Source of the DNA: Rhizobium sp. C1
GTDB lineage: Bacteria; Pseudomonadota; Alphaproteobacteria; Rhizobiales; Rhizobiaceae
Reading direction: 5' to 3'
NCBI RefSeq assembly: GCF_021026335.1
Contig: NZ_JAJNCY010000003.1
Location: 370,718 to 434,717, forward strand
Length of the DNA stretch: 64,000 bases
In this document: positions 26,318 through 35,567 of the stretch, piece by piece
Numbering within the stretch: position 1 is the first letter of the stretch
Layout of the letters: each line of letters opens with the position of its first letter
Notes under the pieces: model-generated
What the model was told of the DNA's origin: nothing
Databases searched by the model: none
Seen by the model: the letters and a program-made list of their open reading frames with translations, nothing else
Program-made: the position numbers and the translations under genes

Positions 26318-26989
26318 ATGGGCGTTGTGGTACAGGACATTCCCCGCGCCGATCCGGCGGTGATCGAAGGTCTTGCCCGTGCCGGTGTCGCCACGGTGCA
26401 TGAGGCGCAGGGGCGGAAGGGCATGCTGGCGAGCTACATGCGGCCGATCTATGCCGGCGCGTCCGTCGCGGGTTCTGCCGTCACCATCTCCGCGCCGCCC
26501 GGCGATAACTGGATGCTGCATGTGGCGATCGAACAGGTGCGCAAAGGTGATCTTCTGGTTCTCGCCCCGACTTCGCCCTGCGACAACGGCTATTTCGGCG
26601 ACCTGCTTGCGACATCCGCCAAGGCGCGGGGTTGCCGCGGGCTGATCATAGATGCCGGCGTGCGCGATATCCGCGATCTGACTGCCATGGGCTTTCCGGT
26701 CTGGGCCAAGGCGATCTCGGCGCAGGGCACGGTCAAGGAAACGCTGGGCTCGGTCAATGTGCCGATTGTCTGCGCCGGCGCGCTGGTCGAGGCGGGCGAT
26801 GTGATCGTCGCCGATGATGATGGCGTCTGCGTCGTTCGCTACGCCGAGGTCGAACTGGTGCTGAACGCCGCCGAAAAACGGTTGGCGAACGAGGAAATGA
26901 AGCGCAAACGGCTGGCTTCGGGTGAACTGGGTCTCGACATGTACGACATGCGCGGCGCGCTCGCGGCCAAGGGACTGAAATATGTATGA
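26318..26989 (+). CDS. galC: 4-carboxy-4-hydroxy-2-oxoadipate aldolase, RraA family
   Basis: RraA-fold class II aldolase, 223 residues, the usual length for aldolases that split 4-carboxy-4-hydroxy-2-oxoadipate (or 4-hydroxy-4-methyl-2-oxoglutarate) into pyruvate and oxaloacetate or pyruvate. The pattern [14 protein letters not shown] near 110-123 gives the Arg-Asp pair that binds substrate and metal. AAGAAGGA lies nine bases before ATG 26318; a TTG at 26312 is less likely. Its end overlaps the tautomerase gene by eight bases. The RNase E inhibitor RraA has the same fold but is not expected in this context. Confidence 0.84.
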   Translation: MGVVVQDIPRADPAVIEGLARAGVATVHEAQGRKGMLASYMRPIYAGASVAGSAVTISAPPGDNWMLHVAIEQVRKGDLLVLAPTSPCDNGYFGDLLATSAKARGCRGLIIDAGVRDIRDLTAMGFPVWAKAISAQGTVKETLGSVNVPIVCAGALVEAGDVIVADDDGVCVVRYAEVELVLNAAEKRLANEEMKRKRLASGELGLDMYDMRGALAAKGLKYV

Positions 26990-28040
26990 AGCGGGCATTC
27001 CCTGCCTCTGGATGCGCGGTGGCACATCGAAGGGCGCGTACTTTCTGGCCGAGGACCTGCCGGCGGACCCGAGCGAGCGCGACCGGCTATTGCTCTCCAT
27101 CATGGGCTCACCCGATCCGCGCCAGATCGACGGCATCGGCGGAGCCGATCCGCTGACCTCCAAGGTCGCGATCCTCTCGAAATCCAGCCGCGCGGATGCG
27201 GATGTGGACTATCTCTTCCTGCAGGTCTTCGTGGACCGGGCTCTGGTGAGCGATGCGCAGGGCTGCGGCAATATTCTTGCCGGCGTCGGCCCCGCGGCCA
27301 TCGAGCGCGGGCTTGTGACTGCGCGAGATGGCGAGACCGAGGTTCGCATCAATATGGTCAACACGGGCGAGGTCGCGGTGGCCCGCGTGGCGACACCGGA
27401 CGGACGCGTGACCTATCGCGGCGAGACGGAGATTGCCGGTGTCCCGGGCAAACATGCCGCCGTGCCACTGCTCTTTGCCAACATAGCGGGTTCGATGTGC
27501 GGCGCGCTCCTGCCGACGGGCAATGCCGTGGACGTGATCGATGGCATTGAGGCGACGCTGATCGATAACGGCATGCCATGCGTGATCCTGCGGGCCTCCG
27601 ATTTCGAAGTTTCGGGCAACGAAACCCGCGATGACCTAGAGGCGAACGCTGACCTGAAAGCGCGGGTCGAAGCCATCCGTCTCCGGGCGGCGCCGATGAT
27701 GAACCTCGGCGATGTGAGTGAGGCATCCGTTCCGAAGATGGTACTTGTCTCTGCGCCCACTGCCGGCGGGGCGATCTCGACGCGCAGCTTCATTCCCCAC
27801 CGCGTCCACGCCTCCATCGGCGTCTTCGCCGCCATCACCGTGGCGACGGCCACGCGGCTGAAGGCGGGGCCAGCGGCGGCACTTGCCTCGCAGCCGGAGG
27901 GCGGCGTCTATCACATCGAACATCCCACGGGCTCAATGGAAGTTTTCCTTGATCTCGATGGGGAGGGGAACGTGAAGGGTGCCGGCTCGATCCGCACCGC
28001 CCGCAAGCTTTATGACGGGCGGGTGTTTCCGGCGGAATAA
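26982..28040 (+). CDS. galD: 4-oxalomesaconate tautomerase, PrpF family (GalD-like)
   Basis: PrpF-family isomerase of 352 residues built from two diaminopimelate-epimerase-like halves. Visible are the opening [16 protein letters not shown] with the conserved Arg-Gly-Gly-Thr-Ser-Lys and the [12 protein letters not shown] segment bearing a catalytic-type cysteine. GalD interconverts keto and enol forms of 4-oxalomesaconate, the step between ring cleavage and hydration. It is the last gene of the ring-cleavage operon and ends 12 bp from the convergent metF gene. Aconitate isomerases belong to the same family, but the neighbours point to GalD. Confidence 0.83.
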   Translation: MYEAGIPCLWMRGGTSKGAYFLAEDLPADPSERDRLLLSIMGSPDPRQIDGIGGADPLTSKVAILSKSSRADADVDYLFLQVFVDRALVSDAQGCGNILAGVGPAAIERGLVTARDGETEVRINMVNTGEVAVARVATPDGRVTYRGETEIAGVPGKHAAVPLLFANIAGSMCGALLPTGNAVDVIDGIEATLIDNGMPCVILRASDFEVSGNETRDDLEANADLKARVEAIRLRAAPMMNLGDVSEASVPKMVLVSAPTAGGAISTRSFIPHRVHASIGVFAAITVATATRLKAGPAAALASQPEGGVYHIEHPTGSMEVFLDLDGEGNVKGAGSIRTARKLYDGRVFPAE

Positions 28041-28052
28041 TCCGCCGTTTCC

Positions 28053-28985
28053 TCACGCCATCGCCGCGCGGGGCTCCGCCGGCACCTGCCGGTTCATCCA
28101 GTCGGCGGCGGTGCGGATGCCGCCGAGGGGGAAGACGTGGACCTGTGAAATCAGGCTCTGCGGGTTGCGCGCCTTGTATTGCGCGAGGCCGCTGACGACG
28201 TCGGTGGGCTCGTAAGGCGTGAGCAGGCGCGTCACGTCAATGGCGCGCTTCTGCAGGACTTTGAGCGACGGACCGACGCCGCAGGACAGCGCAAACTGGA
28301 TCAGCGTTTGCAGCTTGGCGGGTCCCGCGATGCCAACATGGATGGGGAGGCGGACGCCGAGATTGGCGATGCGCTCAGCCCATGATGTGACTGCGGCCGC
28401 ATCGAAGGCGAATTGGGTGACGATTGCCATCTGGGCGTCCGTGCGCGCGGAAAAATCCTGCTTCCATAGGAGGCTGGCATCGACTTGCGCCGTCGTGCCA
28501 TCCGCATCGATATCGCGATTGCCCTCGGGGTGGCCGGCGACATGCAGGTGCTGGAAGCCGTAGCGGTCGAAAAGGCCGGTTTCGAGGAGCTGAATGGCGC
28601 TTTCCAGCGTTCCTTCCGGCTGTGTCAGTCCGCCGCCAAGCAGCAGCGCCTGCGTCACGCCCGCTTCTTCGCGATAGCGGCGCACCCAGGTTTCCAGCGT
28701 AACTACATCGGGAATGATCCGGGCCGGAAGATGCGGCATGACCGGGAAACCTTCCTCCGTCAGCCGCCGCGCGGTCGCCAGCATGTCCTCGAAAGGCGTT
28801 CCGGCGATGTGGGCGATATAGACCCGCGTTCCTGACGGCAGCAGCGCGCGGAAGCTTTCAACCTTCGCCGCCGTGCGCGGCATGACTTCGATGGACCAGC
28901 TGTCGATGAAAGCCATCCCCTCCGGGTCGAGATCGGGGCTTGAGGCCTTGCTGTCGGTGCGACTTCCGAAATTCAAAAAAGCCAT
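28053..28985 (-). CDS. metF: Methylenetetrahydrofolate reductase-like protein
   Basis: MetF-fold flavoprotein of 310 residues; MetF relatives interconvert 5,10-methylene- and 5-methyl-tetrahydrofolate. Seen are the FIDSWSIEVMPRTAAKVESF start, the VYIAHIAGTPFEDML segment, HLPARII, and the GGGLTQPEG region. A GAGGAGGAG site precedes the ATG. Sequence differs from housekeeping MetF in several usual blocks, so it looks like the aromatic-demethylation paralogue. It is divergent from purU with a TGTATACA element 26 bp upstream. Its likely role is to oxidise the methyl-THF made by the LigM-like demethylase. Confidence 0.75.
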   Translation of the reverse strand: MAFLNFGSRTDSKASSPDLDPEGMAFIDSWSIEVMPRTAAKVESFRALLPSGTRVYIAHIAGTPFEDMLATARRLTEEGFPVMPHLPARIIPDVVTLETWVRRYREEAGVTQALLLGGGLTQPEGTLESAIQLLETGLFDRYGFQHLHVAGHPEGNRDIDADGTTAQVDASLLWKQDFSARTDAQMAIVTQFAFDAAAVTSWAERIANLGVRLPIHVGIAGPAKLQTLIQFALSCGVGPSLKVLQKRAIDVTRLLTPYEPTDVVSGLAQYKARNPQSLISQVHVFPLGGIRTAADWMNRQVPAEPRAAMA

Positions 28986-29011
28986 CTTGCTCCTCCTCGA
29001 TGTCTCTTGCT

Positions 29012-29021
29012 ATGTATACAT
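29012..29021. promoter_or_regulatory. GntR-type operator, site 1 (metF/purU)
   Basis: ATGTATACAT, a perfect 10-bp palindrome, lies 26 bp before metF and 161 bp before purU. The same core, TGTATACA, occurs upstream of gntR, ligM and the LIV operon. Extended context CTATGTATACAT is shared with sites 3 and 4 when these are read on the opposite strand. Confidence 0.65.
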
Positions 29022-29182
29022 CAATGTTGTCGAAACAATCAATATGCGCACGAAAATGACCTTTAAAGCTGATATTTGGCGTTAAAGCCTTGAAAAATGT
29101 GTACGAGAAGCCGGTTTTTGGCATGCAAGGGCTGAAGGGAGCGTGGGAGCGCTCCCCAAGTCCGTTACAAGGGAGGAAAGAC

Positions 29183-30031
29183 ATGGCCGACTATATCCTG
29201 ACGCTTCGCTGCGCCAATCGCAGCGGCATCGTCGCTGCCGTTGCGGTGCGCATAGCCACCCATGGCGGCGACATTTTCGAAGCGCATCAGTTCGATGATC
29301 CGGAAACCGGCATGTTCTTCATGCGGGTCGCCTTCTCGATGGCCGAGCCGGAGGCGGCTTTTCGCGCTGGCATCGATGAAGAGGTGAAGCGCTTCGGTCT
29401 CGACCTGACGCTGCGGGTTGCGGGAACGCGACGCAAGGTTCTGCTCATGGTCTCCCGCTTCGACCACTGCCTCGGCGATCTACTCTACCGGATGCGGATC
29501 GGCGAGCTGAACATGGAAGCGGTCGGCATCATCGGCAATCACCCGCGCGAGGCGTTGAACCTGACGCTGATGGAAGGGATTCCCTATCATCATCTGCCGG
29601 TGACGAAGGAGATCAAGGCTGAACAGGAGGCGGGGGTGCGACGCATCGTCGAGGAAAGCGGAGCCGAGCTTGTCGTGCTGGCGCGCTACATGCAGGTGCT
29701 TTCCGATGAGTTTTCGGCCTTTCTCTCCGGCCGCTGCATCAATATCCACCACTCCTTCCTGCCGGGCTTCAAGGGTGCCAAGCCCTATCATCAGGCTCAT
29801 GCGCGCGGCGTGAAGATGATCGGAGCGACCGCCCATTATGTTACCGGCGATCTCGATGAGGGGCCGATCATCTGTCAGGATGTCGAGCCGGTCAGCCATG
29901 CCGACACGCCGGAAGAGCTGGTGGGCAAGGGGCGTGATATCGAGCGTCGTGTTCTGGCGCGTGCTGTGACCTGGCATCTGGAGGATCGCGTTCTGCTCAA
30001 CAAGCACAAGACGGTCGTTTTCGCCAAATAG
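29183..30031 (+). CDS. purU: Formyltetrahydrofolate deformylase
   Basis: PurU enzyme of 282 residues hydrolysing 10-formyl-THF to formate and THF. An N-terminal ACT domain (about 1-82) precedes the formyltransferase-like domain (85-280). Catalytic residues fit Asn187, His189 (INIHHSFLP) and Asp225 in TGDLDEGPII. ATG 29183 follows GGGAGGAAAG at good spacing. Beside a THF-dependent O-demethylase it most likely returns free THF by releasing the former methoxyl carbon as formate. It is divergent from metF and followed by the gntR gene. Confidence 0.88.
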   Translation: MADYILTLRCANRSGIVAAVAVRIATHGGDIFEAHQFDDPETGMFFMRVAFSMAEPEAAFRAGIDEEVKRFGLDLTLRVAGTRRKVLLMVSRFDHCLGDLLYRMRIGELNMEAVGIIGNHPREALNLTLMEGIPYHHLPVTKEIKAEQEAGVRRIVEESGAELVVLARYMQVLSDEFSAFLSGRCINIHHSFLPGFKGAKPYHQAHARGVKMIGATAHYVTGDLDEGPIICQDVEPVSHADTPEELVGKGRDIERRVLARAVTWHLEDRVLLNKHKTVVFAK

Positions 30032-30047
30032 GCGGCACATGCCGGCA

Positions 30048-30057
30048 GTGTATACAA
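30048..30057. promoter_or_regulatory. GntR-type operator, site 2 (gntR)
   Basis: GTGTATACAA contains the TGTATACA core of the other three sites and lies 71 bp before the gntR start, 16 bp after purU. This position fits autoregulation of the GntR gene. Confidence 0.55.
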
Positions 30058-30128
30058 GTCGCCCCCGAGGCGCTTCGCAGCCGCCTCTGTGGGTGCTATA
30101 GCGTTTGCGTGAATGGGGGAAACCAACC

Positions 30129-30860
30129 ATGAAAGTCAGCGAAGCCGCCACCCATGGCCGCCGGGCCGTGATCGAATTGCGCGAAAAGATCGTCAGCGGC
30201 GAATTGCCGGGCGGGATGCGGCTCTTCGAGGTGTCGCTCGCGGAAACGCTGGAGATTTCCCGCACGCCCGTGCGTGAGGCGCTCTCGCGGCTGGCGGAGG
30301 AGGGGCTTCTAGACCGCCTGCCGAATGGCGGTTTCGTCGTGCGCCGCTTCGGCTATGCGGACGTCATCGATTCCATCGAATTGCGTGGTGTCATGGAAGG
30401 CACGGCCGCCCGCCTTGCCGCGGAGCGCGGTGCTTCGCCGGAGGGGCTGGCGCGGCTGCATCAGATCGTCGAAAAGATCGACGCCTGCTTCGGGGAAGGC
30501 GATGCGGTCGATTTTGATGCCTATTCCGACCTCAATGAGGATTTTCACCGCGAGCTGGCCGGGCTCTGCGGCAGCGAGATGATTCGCCGCGAGGTCGAGC
30601 GCGCCTCGGCACTGCCTTTCGCCTCGCCCTCGGCCTTTCTGCCCAACCGCATGGAAATTGCCGCGTTTCGCCGCTCGCTGCGCTCGGCGCAGGAGCAGCA
30701 CAAGGCGATCGTGAACGCCATTGTCGGTCGCGAAGGCGCGCGGGCCGAGTTCGTGGCGCGGGAACACGCACGCACGGCGCGGCACAATATTGAATACATT
30801 TTCAACAAGGATCCAGATCTCTTAGCCAAGATCCCCGGACTAGCCCTGATTCATCGCTAG
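30129..30860 (+). CDS. GntR-family transcriptional regulator (FadR/FCD subfamily)
   Basis: GntR regulator of 243 residues. Winged helix at about 10-75 (SLAETLEISRTPVREALSRL) followed by an all-helical FCD ligand-binding domain (about 85-220) with the metal-binding pattern around NEDFHREL and the distal EHARTARHN. ATG 30129 is used; the upstream frame has no site. It sits between purU and the O-demethylase gene. TGTATACA palindromes before it and before three neighbouring transcription units make it the probable repressor of methoxyaromatic uptake and demethylation, relieved by a pathway aromatic acid. Confidence 0.85.
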   Translation: MKVSEAATHGRRAVIELREKIVSGELPGGMRLFEVSLAETLEISRTPVREALSRLAEEGLLDRLPNGGFVVRRFGYADVIDSIELRGVMEGTAARLAAERGASPEGLARLHQIVEKIDACFGEGDAVDFDAYSDLNEDFHRELAGLCGSEMIRREVERASALPFASPSAFLPNRMEIAAFRRSLRSAQEQHKAIVNAIVGREGARAEFVAREHARTARHNIEYIFNKDPDLLAKIPGLALIHR

Positions 30861-30978
30861 AACCCGAAAAACAGCGCGCCTGTCTCGTGATGCTGGTTGA
30901 AACCGTCATCCTTTTGTCGTTCTCTCACGCCACTCTCCCTGAAAAAGAGGCTTGCATTCTGCGCATCAATCGGCATGA

Positions 30979-30988
30979 ATGTATACAT
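30979..30988. promoter_or_regulatory. GntR-type operator, site 3 (ligM)
   Basis: Perfect palindrome ATGTATACAT ending 29 bp before the ligM-like start, where it would overlap the core promoter or transcription start and block transcription when bound. Confidence 0.68.
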
Positions 30989-31017
30989 AGATAGCTTTGC
31001 CAATGGGAGGAACCACG

Positions 31018-32430
31018 ATGGCTGCGTCCAGTCTGTCCGACATCATGAAAGAGAATCCCGACATCGTCGGGCGCCTGCGCAACTCCAAGATCGGGATGTA
31101 TGTGTACCCGGTTGTCGCCCCGGAATTTGCCAACTGGCGTGACGAGCAGGCGGCCTGGCGCCATTCGGCCGTTCTCTTCGACCAGTCGCACCACATGGAC
31201 GAACTGATTGTCGAAGGCCCGGATGCCGAGGCGTTTCTTGCCTATCACGGCATCAATGCCTTCTCGAATTTCGGCCTCAATCGCGCCAAGCATTTCGTGC
31301 CGGTCACGCCGAACGGTCATGTCATTGGTGACCACATCATTTTCCGCGAGCGTCAGGACAAGTTCATCCTTGTCGGCCGCGCGCCGACCTCCAACTGGCT
31401 GATGTTCTGCGCGGCCTATGGCAAGTGGAACGTCCGCATCAAGCACGATCCGCGTTCGCCGTCGCGGCCCGAGGGTGAGCGCGTCTTCCGCACGCATTAC
31501 CGCTACCAGATCCAGGGTCCTGAAGCGAACAAGATCTTCGAAAAGCTGAATCGCGGCCCGATCCCGGACATCAAGTTCTTCCATGTCGACCAGATCAATG
31601 TCGGCTCCAAGAAGGTTCAGGCGCTGCGCCACGGCATGTCCGGCGCGCCGGGCCTGGAAATCTGGGGTCCGTACGACGACAAGAACTACATCCTGAGCTG
31701 CATTCTTGAAGCCGCCAAGGAAGCCAATGTCGATCTCGTGCGCTGCGGCAGCCGTGCCTATTCGACCAACACGCTGGAATCCGGCTGGATCCCGTCTCCG
31801 CTTCCGGGCATCTATACAGGCGACGGCATGCTTGCGGCCTATCGCGAATGGCTGGGTGCGGACTCCTACGAAGCGACCGGCGCCATCGGCGGCAGTTATG
31901 TCTCGAACAATATCGAGGATTACTACGTCAACCCGTTCGAACTCGGCTATGATTTCTACATCGGCTGGAAGAAGGACGACTTCATCGGCAAGCAGGCGCT
32001 GCTGAAGATGAAGGAACAGAAGAACCGCAAGAAGGTGACCTTCGAGTGGAACGCTGAAGACGTTGTCGAAGTCATCGCCTCTGCCTTCAAGCCGGGTGAA
32101 GACCACTACAAGTGGATCGACTTCCCGCAGCCGAACTATGCCTCCACCAGCGCCGACCTGATCCTCGACCAGAGCGGCAAGCGCGTCGGCATGTCGATGT
32201 TCAACGGCTATTCCTACAACGAACGCTGCCTGCTTTCGCTGGGCATCGTCGATCCGGACATCAACGAGGGCGACGTTCTGACGCTGGTCTGGGGCGAACC
32301 GGACGGCGGTTCGGGCAAGACCTCGACCGAGCGCCACAAGCAGGCGAAGATCCGCGTGCGTGTGTCGCCGACGCCATACGCTCGCGAAGCCCGCGAGAAC
32401 TATGCCGAAAGCTGGCGCACCAAGCGCTGA
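31018..32430 (+). CDS. ligM: Tetrahydrofolate-dependent aromatic O-demethylase (LigM-like)
   Basis: GcvT-fold (aminomethyltransferase-like) protein of 470 residues, essentially the length of LigM of Sphingobium, which moves the methyl group of vanillate or 3-O-methylgallate to THF. Features include the N-terminal DEQAAWRHSAVLFDQSHHM block typical of folate-dependent methyl transferases in this family, PGIYTGDGM and the YVNPFELGYDFYIGWKKDDF region of the GcvT C-terminal part. GGGAGG lies seven bases before ATG 31018. Neighbouring metF and purU recycle the folate, and a GntR operator lies upstream. DesA-type syringate specificity is possible but DesA is longer. Confidence 0.82.
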   Translation: MAASSLSDIMKENPDIVGRLRNSKIGMYVYPVVAPEFANWRDEQAAWRHSAVLFDQSHHMDELIVEGPDAEAFLAYHGINAFSNFGLNRAKHFVPVTPNGHVIGDHIIFRERQDKFILVGRAPTSNWLMFCAAYGKWNVRIKHDPRSPSRPEGERVFRTHYRYQIQGPEANKIFEKLNRGPIPDIKFFHVDQINVGSKKVQALRHGMSGAPGLEIWGPYDDKNYILSCILEAAKEANVDLVRCGSRAYSTNTLESGWIPSPLPGIYTGDGMLAAYREWLGADSYEATGAIGGSYVSNNIEDYYVNPFELGYDFYIGWKKDDFIGKQALLKMKEQKNRKKVTFEWNAEDVVEVIASAFKPGEDHYKWIDFPQPNYASTSADLILDQSGKRVGMSMFNGYSYNERCLLSLGIVDPDINEGDVLTLVWGEPDGGSGKTSTERHKQAKIRVRVSPTPYAREARENYAESWRTKR

Positions 32431-32438
32431 CGCTTCAG

Positions 32439-32471
32439 AGAGGCGCGGTGGGACACTGCCGCGCCTCTTTT
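32439..32471. terminator. Rho-independent terminator after ligM
   Basis: A perfect 10-bp stem AGAGGCGCGG (32439-32448) with 32459-32468 across a 10-nt loop, followed by four T. It closes the ligM transcript and overlaps the stop of the convergent Uma2 gene. Confidence 0.8.
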
Positions 32472-33057
32472 ACGTTCCCTCGTTTTGACGGACCAGCCTT
32501 GGTTTGAACTCAAGGCCATCGTAAATGTCATCGAGTGAAATCGTGATGCCGATTTCGGGAAGCTCGACGCTCGACCCCGCGCTATCGCGCATGATTTCTT
32601 CCCAGCCTTCCCCATCCCGATAATGAAGCAGACAACCAACGTTGTTGGTATCGACAAGCAGGATGTAGCGGATATCTGGGTTCGATTTGTACTCCAGCAC
32701 CTTCCGGTGCGAGTCGAAGCTGCGGGTCGATGGTGACAGAACCCCGATGACCAGAACCGGTTCCGACGCGAACATGGACTCGTCATCGCGCCTGCCGCAG
32801 TCAACGACGACATCGGGATAACGAACAGTGCCTGGGCCAATCGAAACGCCTGTATCGGCCGATGTTGGGCGGCAAGTCTTGCCACGCAACTGATTGTATA
32901 AGGACGCAAAGATATTGGCGGCGATTGCCTGATGGCGCTGGTTTGCTCCGGCCATCATCACCGGAACGCCGTCCACCAGTTCCCACTTCTCGTCGCGATC
33001 CTGCGCGAAGTCAAAAAACGCGTCGGCGGACATGTACTCCGGGGCTGGTTGCGGCAT
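32470..33057 (-). CDS. Uma2-family (DUF820) putative endonuclease
   Basis: A 195-residue protein of the Uma2/DUF820 family, which has a PD-(D/E)XK nuclease-like fold. Matching features are the EKWELVDGVPVMMAGAN opening, VRYPDVVVDCG with the putative catalytic Asp, EPVLVIGVLSPST where the usual VEV reads VIGV, and YILLVDTNN. Family members are common in cyanobacteria and soil bacteria and their cellular role is unknown. It separates ligM from the LIV operon and shows no functional link to either; it looks like an insertion into the island. Confidence 0.7.
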   Translation of the reverse strand: MPQPAPEYMSADAFFDFAQDRDEKWELVDGVPVMMAGANQRHQAIAANIFASLYNQLRGKTCRPTSADTGVSIGPGTVRYPDVVVDCGRRDDESMFASEPVLVIGVLSPSTRSFDSHRKVLEYKSNPDIRYILLVDTNNVGCLLHYRDGEGWEEIMRDSAGSSVELPEIGITISLDDIYDGLEFKPRLVRQNEGT

Positions 33058-33127
33058 CGGTCACTCCTGCAACATGGCAGAGGATCGTATTGAACAGAGG
33101 AACAAGCGTCAACGGGTGAGTGATGCC

Positions 33128-33829
33128 TCACGCCACGCTGAGCAGCCCATCCAGCCGCTCCGGATCGTCCAGCAGCCCCTGCGACGTCCCACGATAGCTC
33201 ACCGCGCCGCGATCCAGAACGACGGCCTCGTCGGTCAGTGGCAGGATCTTGCGCGCCTTCTGCTCGATGATGATGGCCGACATGCCCTCATCCCGGACAA
33301 TGCGGCGCAGCGCTGCCAGTAATTCATCGACGATGATCGGGGCAAGGCCCTCCAGCGGTTCATCCAGCAGCAGCAGCTTCGGGTTCAGCATCAGGGCGCG
33401 GGCGACGGCGAGCATCTGCTGTTCGCCGCCCGAAAGCTGGTTGCCCATGTTGCGGCGGCGTTCCTTCAGGCGCGGGAACATCTGATAGGCGCGATCCAGC
33501 GACCAGGGACCGGGGCGGGCGGTGGCGGTCAGGTTTTCCTCCACCGTAAGCGAGGCAAAGATATTGCGCTCCTGCGGCACCCAGCCGATGCCGAGCGGCG
33601 CGCGCTGTTCGGCGCGCAGGCGGGCGATGTCGCGTCCGTCGAAATGGATCGCGCCTGCATGATGCGTCGTCACGCCGGCAATCGTGTCGACCAGTGTCGT
33701 CTTGCCCGCGCCGTTGCGCCCCAGCAGTGCCAGAGAGCGGCCCGCCTCGACGGCAAGATCGACATGGGAGAGCACTCGCGCCTCGCCATAGCCGGCGACA
33801 AGCTTTTCGATGCGAAGAAGCGCCGACAT
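33128..33829 (-). CDS. livF: LIV-type ABC transporter ATP-binding protein (LivF-like)
   Basis: ATPase of 233 residues of the branched-chain amino acid/amide (HAAT) importer family. Walker A GRNGAGKT, signature LSGGEQQMLAVARAL, Walker B LLLDEPLEGLAP and the short LivF length are clear. It is the last gene of a five-gene minus-strand operon, and its start overlaps the stop of the LivG-like gene. Because the operon has the GntR palindrome upstream and flanks a demethylation cluster, the cargo is probably an aromatic acid rather than leucine. Confidence 0.82.
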   Translation of the reverse strand: MSALLRIEKLVAGYGEARVLSHVDLAVEAGRSLALLGRNGAGKTTLVDTIAGVTTHHAGAIHFDGRDIARLRAEQRAPLGIGWVPQERNIFASLTVEENLTATARPGPWSLDRAYQMFPRLKERRRNMGNQLSGGEQQMLAVARALMLNPKLLLLDEPLEGLAPIIVDELLAALRRIVRDEGMSAIIIEQKARKILPLTDEAVVLDRGAVSYRGTSQGLLDDPERLDGLLSVA

Positions 33830-34572
33830 CAGGCATCCTCCCCGAGATAGATGGCTTTCACCTGCGGGTCGCGCGCAATCTCCTCTACCGTGCCTTCAGC
33901 GAAGAGAGCGCCGGCGGCCAGAACCGAGATGCGGTCTGCGAAGGAGAAGACGAGGTCCATGTCGTGCTCGATCAGCACCACAGTCACGTCTGCGGGCAGG
34001 GCCCGCACCATGGCCAGAACCTCCTCGCGTTCCTCTTCCGGCACGCCCGCCGCAGGCTCGTCGAGCAAGAGCACTTTCGGCTGCGCGGCGATAGCGAGCG
34101 CAATTTCAAGCAATCTTTGCTTGCCATATGGCAGTGATTTTGTCTCGCATGACATAACGTCAGCGAGACGAAAGCGTTCGAGCGTTGAAACAGCCTCCTC
34201 CGCTACGTCGCGGTCGGCGGCTAGCGGCCGCCAGAAGCGGCGACCATGGCCCTTGCGTTCGCCGATGGCGAGCATCATGGATTCGAGCGTGGTGAAGTCG
34301 CCGAAGAGCTGGTTGATCTGGAAGGTGCGCGATAGTCCGCGCGCCACGCGGGCGTGGGCGGGCAGTGCGGTTATGTCCTCGCCGTCGAGCAGAATTTGTC
34401 CGCTGGTTGGCGCGAAGACCCCGGTGAAGAGGTTGATCAGCGTCGTCTTTCCCGCGCCGTTCGGGCCGATGAGTGCGTGGCGGGCACCCTTGCGAATGGA
34501 CAGAGAAACATCATGCGTTGCGGTAAATCCGCCAAAGCGCTTGACGAGGTGTCTGGTTTCCAGCGCAGTCAT
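33829..34572 (-). CDS. livG: LIV-type ABC transporter ATP-binding protein (LivG-like)
   Basis: Second ATPase of the importer, 247 residues. Walker A GPNGAGKTTLIN, a Q-loop region RTFQINQLF, a degenerate signature in which the usual LSGG reads SLPYGKQRLLEIALA, and Walker B LLLDEPAAGVPEEER are visible. The altered signature LPYGKQR is normal for LivG proteins. It overlaps both neighbours by a few bases and pairs with LivF to drive transport. Confidence 0.82.
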   Translation of the reverse strand: MTALETRHLVKRFGGFTATHDVSLSIRKGARHALIGPNGAGKTTLINLFTGVFAPTSGQILLDGEDITALPAHARVARGLSRTFQINQLFGDFTTLESMMLAIGERKGHGRRFWRPLAADRDVAEEAVSTLERFRLADVMSCETKSLPYGKQRLLEIALAIAAQPKVLLLDEPAAGVPEEEREEVLAMVRALPADVTVVLIEHDMDLVFSFADRISVLAAGALFAEGTVEEIARDPQVKAIYLGEDA

Positions 34573-35567
34573 TTAGCGGCCTCCTCGGTCTTGCCCTTGA
34601 GCCGTGCCGCGAGAAGCGCAGGCCAGCCTGTCAGGCGCTCGCGGCCGATCATGACGATGGCGACCAGGATAAGGCCGATCCAGAACATCCAGTATTGCGG
34701 AGTGGCGACCGATAGCCAGTCGCGCAGTAGCGTGAAGATGATGGCGCCGAAAATGCCGCCGTAGAGATAGCCAGCGCCACCGATGACCAGCACGAGGAGC
34801 ACATCTGCCGAACGGTGGAAGGCGAGCACGTCGGGCGAAACGAAATTGGTGGTCTGCGCCAGCAGCGCTCCGGCCATGCCGGCATAGGCGGCGGAGATGG
34901 CATAGACCACCACGATCCGGCGCTTCGGAGAAATGCCGAGCATGGCGGCGCGGCGCGGATTACGCTTGATCGCCATGAGCGAGAGGCCGAAGGGCGAATT
35001 CACGATCCGCCGTGCGATATAGGTGAGGGCGATCAGTACAACGAGGCAGTAGACATATCCGGTGCGGCCCCAGAGATCGAATTCGAACAGGCCTAGAATG
35101 GGTCCCATGGACATGCCCGAGAGCCCATCCGCGCCGCCGGTCAGCCAGGCGGCCTGATTGCCGACTTCCGCGAGCAGCATGGCAACGCCGAATGTGGTCA
35201 TCAGGCGCGTGAGGTCCGAGCCACGCAAGACGAGGAAACTGGTGGCGAGCCCGAAGAGGCCGCTCACGAGGCCAGCAAAGAGGAGGCCGGTGACCGGTTC
35301 GGTGACATAGTCCCGGGCAAGGATCCCGGCGGCATAGGCCCCCAGCCCGAAAAAGGCAGTGTGACCGAGCGAGACGATACCGGCATAGCCGAGGATGAGA
35401 TCCAGCGAGACAGCAAACAGTGCCAGGATCACGATTTCCGTCAGGATCAGCAATTGCGAGGGCAACAGGAAGATCGCAGCGATGGCAACGAGCCAGAGCG
35501 CGATTTCCCACACGCGCCAGCGACGCTTGGCATTGAGGAGCGCAAGGGCCTCCATTTGGTGGCTCAT
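34569..35567 (-). CDS. livM: LIV-type ABC transporter permease (LivM-like)
   Basis: Permease of 332 residues with eight to ten hydrophobic segments and the LivM pattern LILGYAGIVSLGHTAFFGLGAYAAG near the N-terminus. The SPFGLSLMAIKRNPRRAAMLGI cytoplasmic loop near the middle contacts the ATPases. Overlaps LivH and LivG genes by four bases each, so all membrane components are translationally coupled. Confidence 0.82.
   Translation of the reverse strand: MSHQMEALALLNAKRRWRVWEIALWLVAIAAIFLLPSQLLILTEIVILALFAVSLDLILGYAGIVSLGHTAFFGLGAYAAGILARDYVTEPVTGLLFAGLVSGLFGLATSFLVLRGSDLTRLMTTFGVAMLLAEVGNQAAWLTGGADGLSGMSMGPILGLFEFDLWGRTGYVYCLVVLIALTYIARRIVNSPFGLSLMAIKRNPRRAAMLGISPKRRIVVVYAISAAYAGMAGALLAQTTNFVSPDVLAFHRSADVLLVLVIGGAGYLYGGIFGAIIFTLLRDWLSVATPQYWMFWIGLILVAIVMIGRERLTGWPALLAARLKGKTEEAAK

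Noticed and set aside
26318..26989. Ribonuclease E inhibitor RraA
   Set aside because: The Arg-Asp aldolase pattern and the pathway context favour the aldolase; RraA naming in this family is often by fold only.
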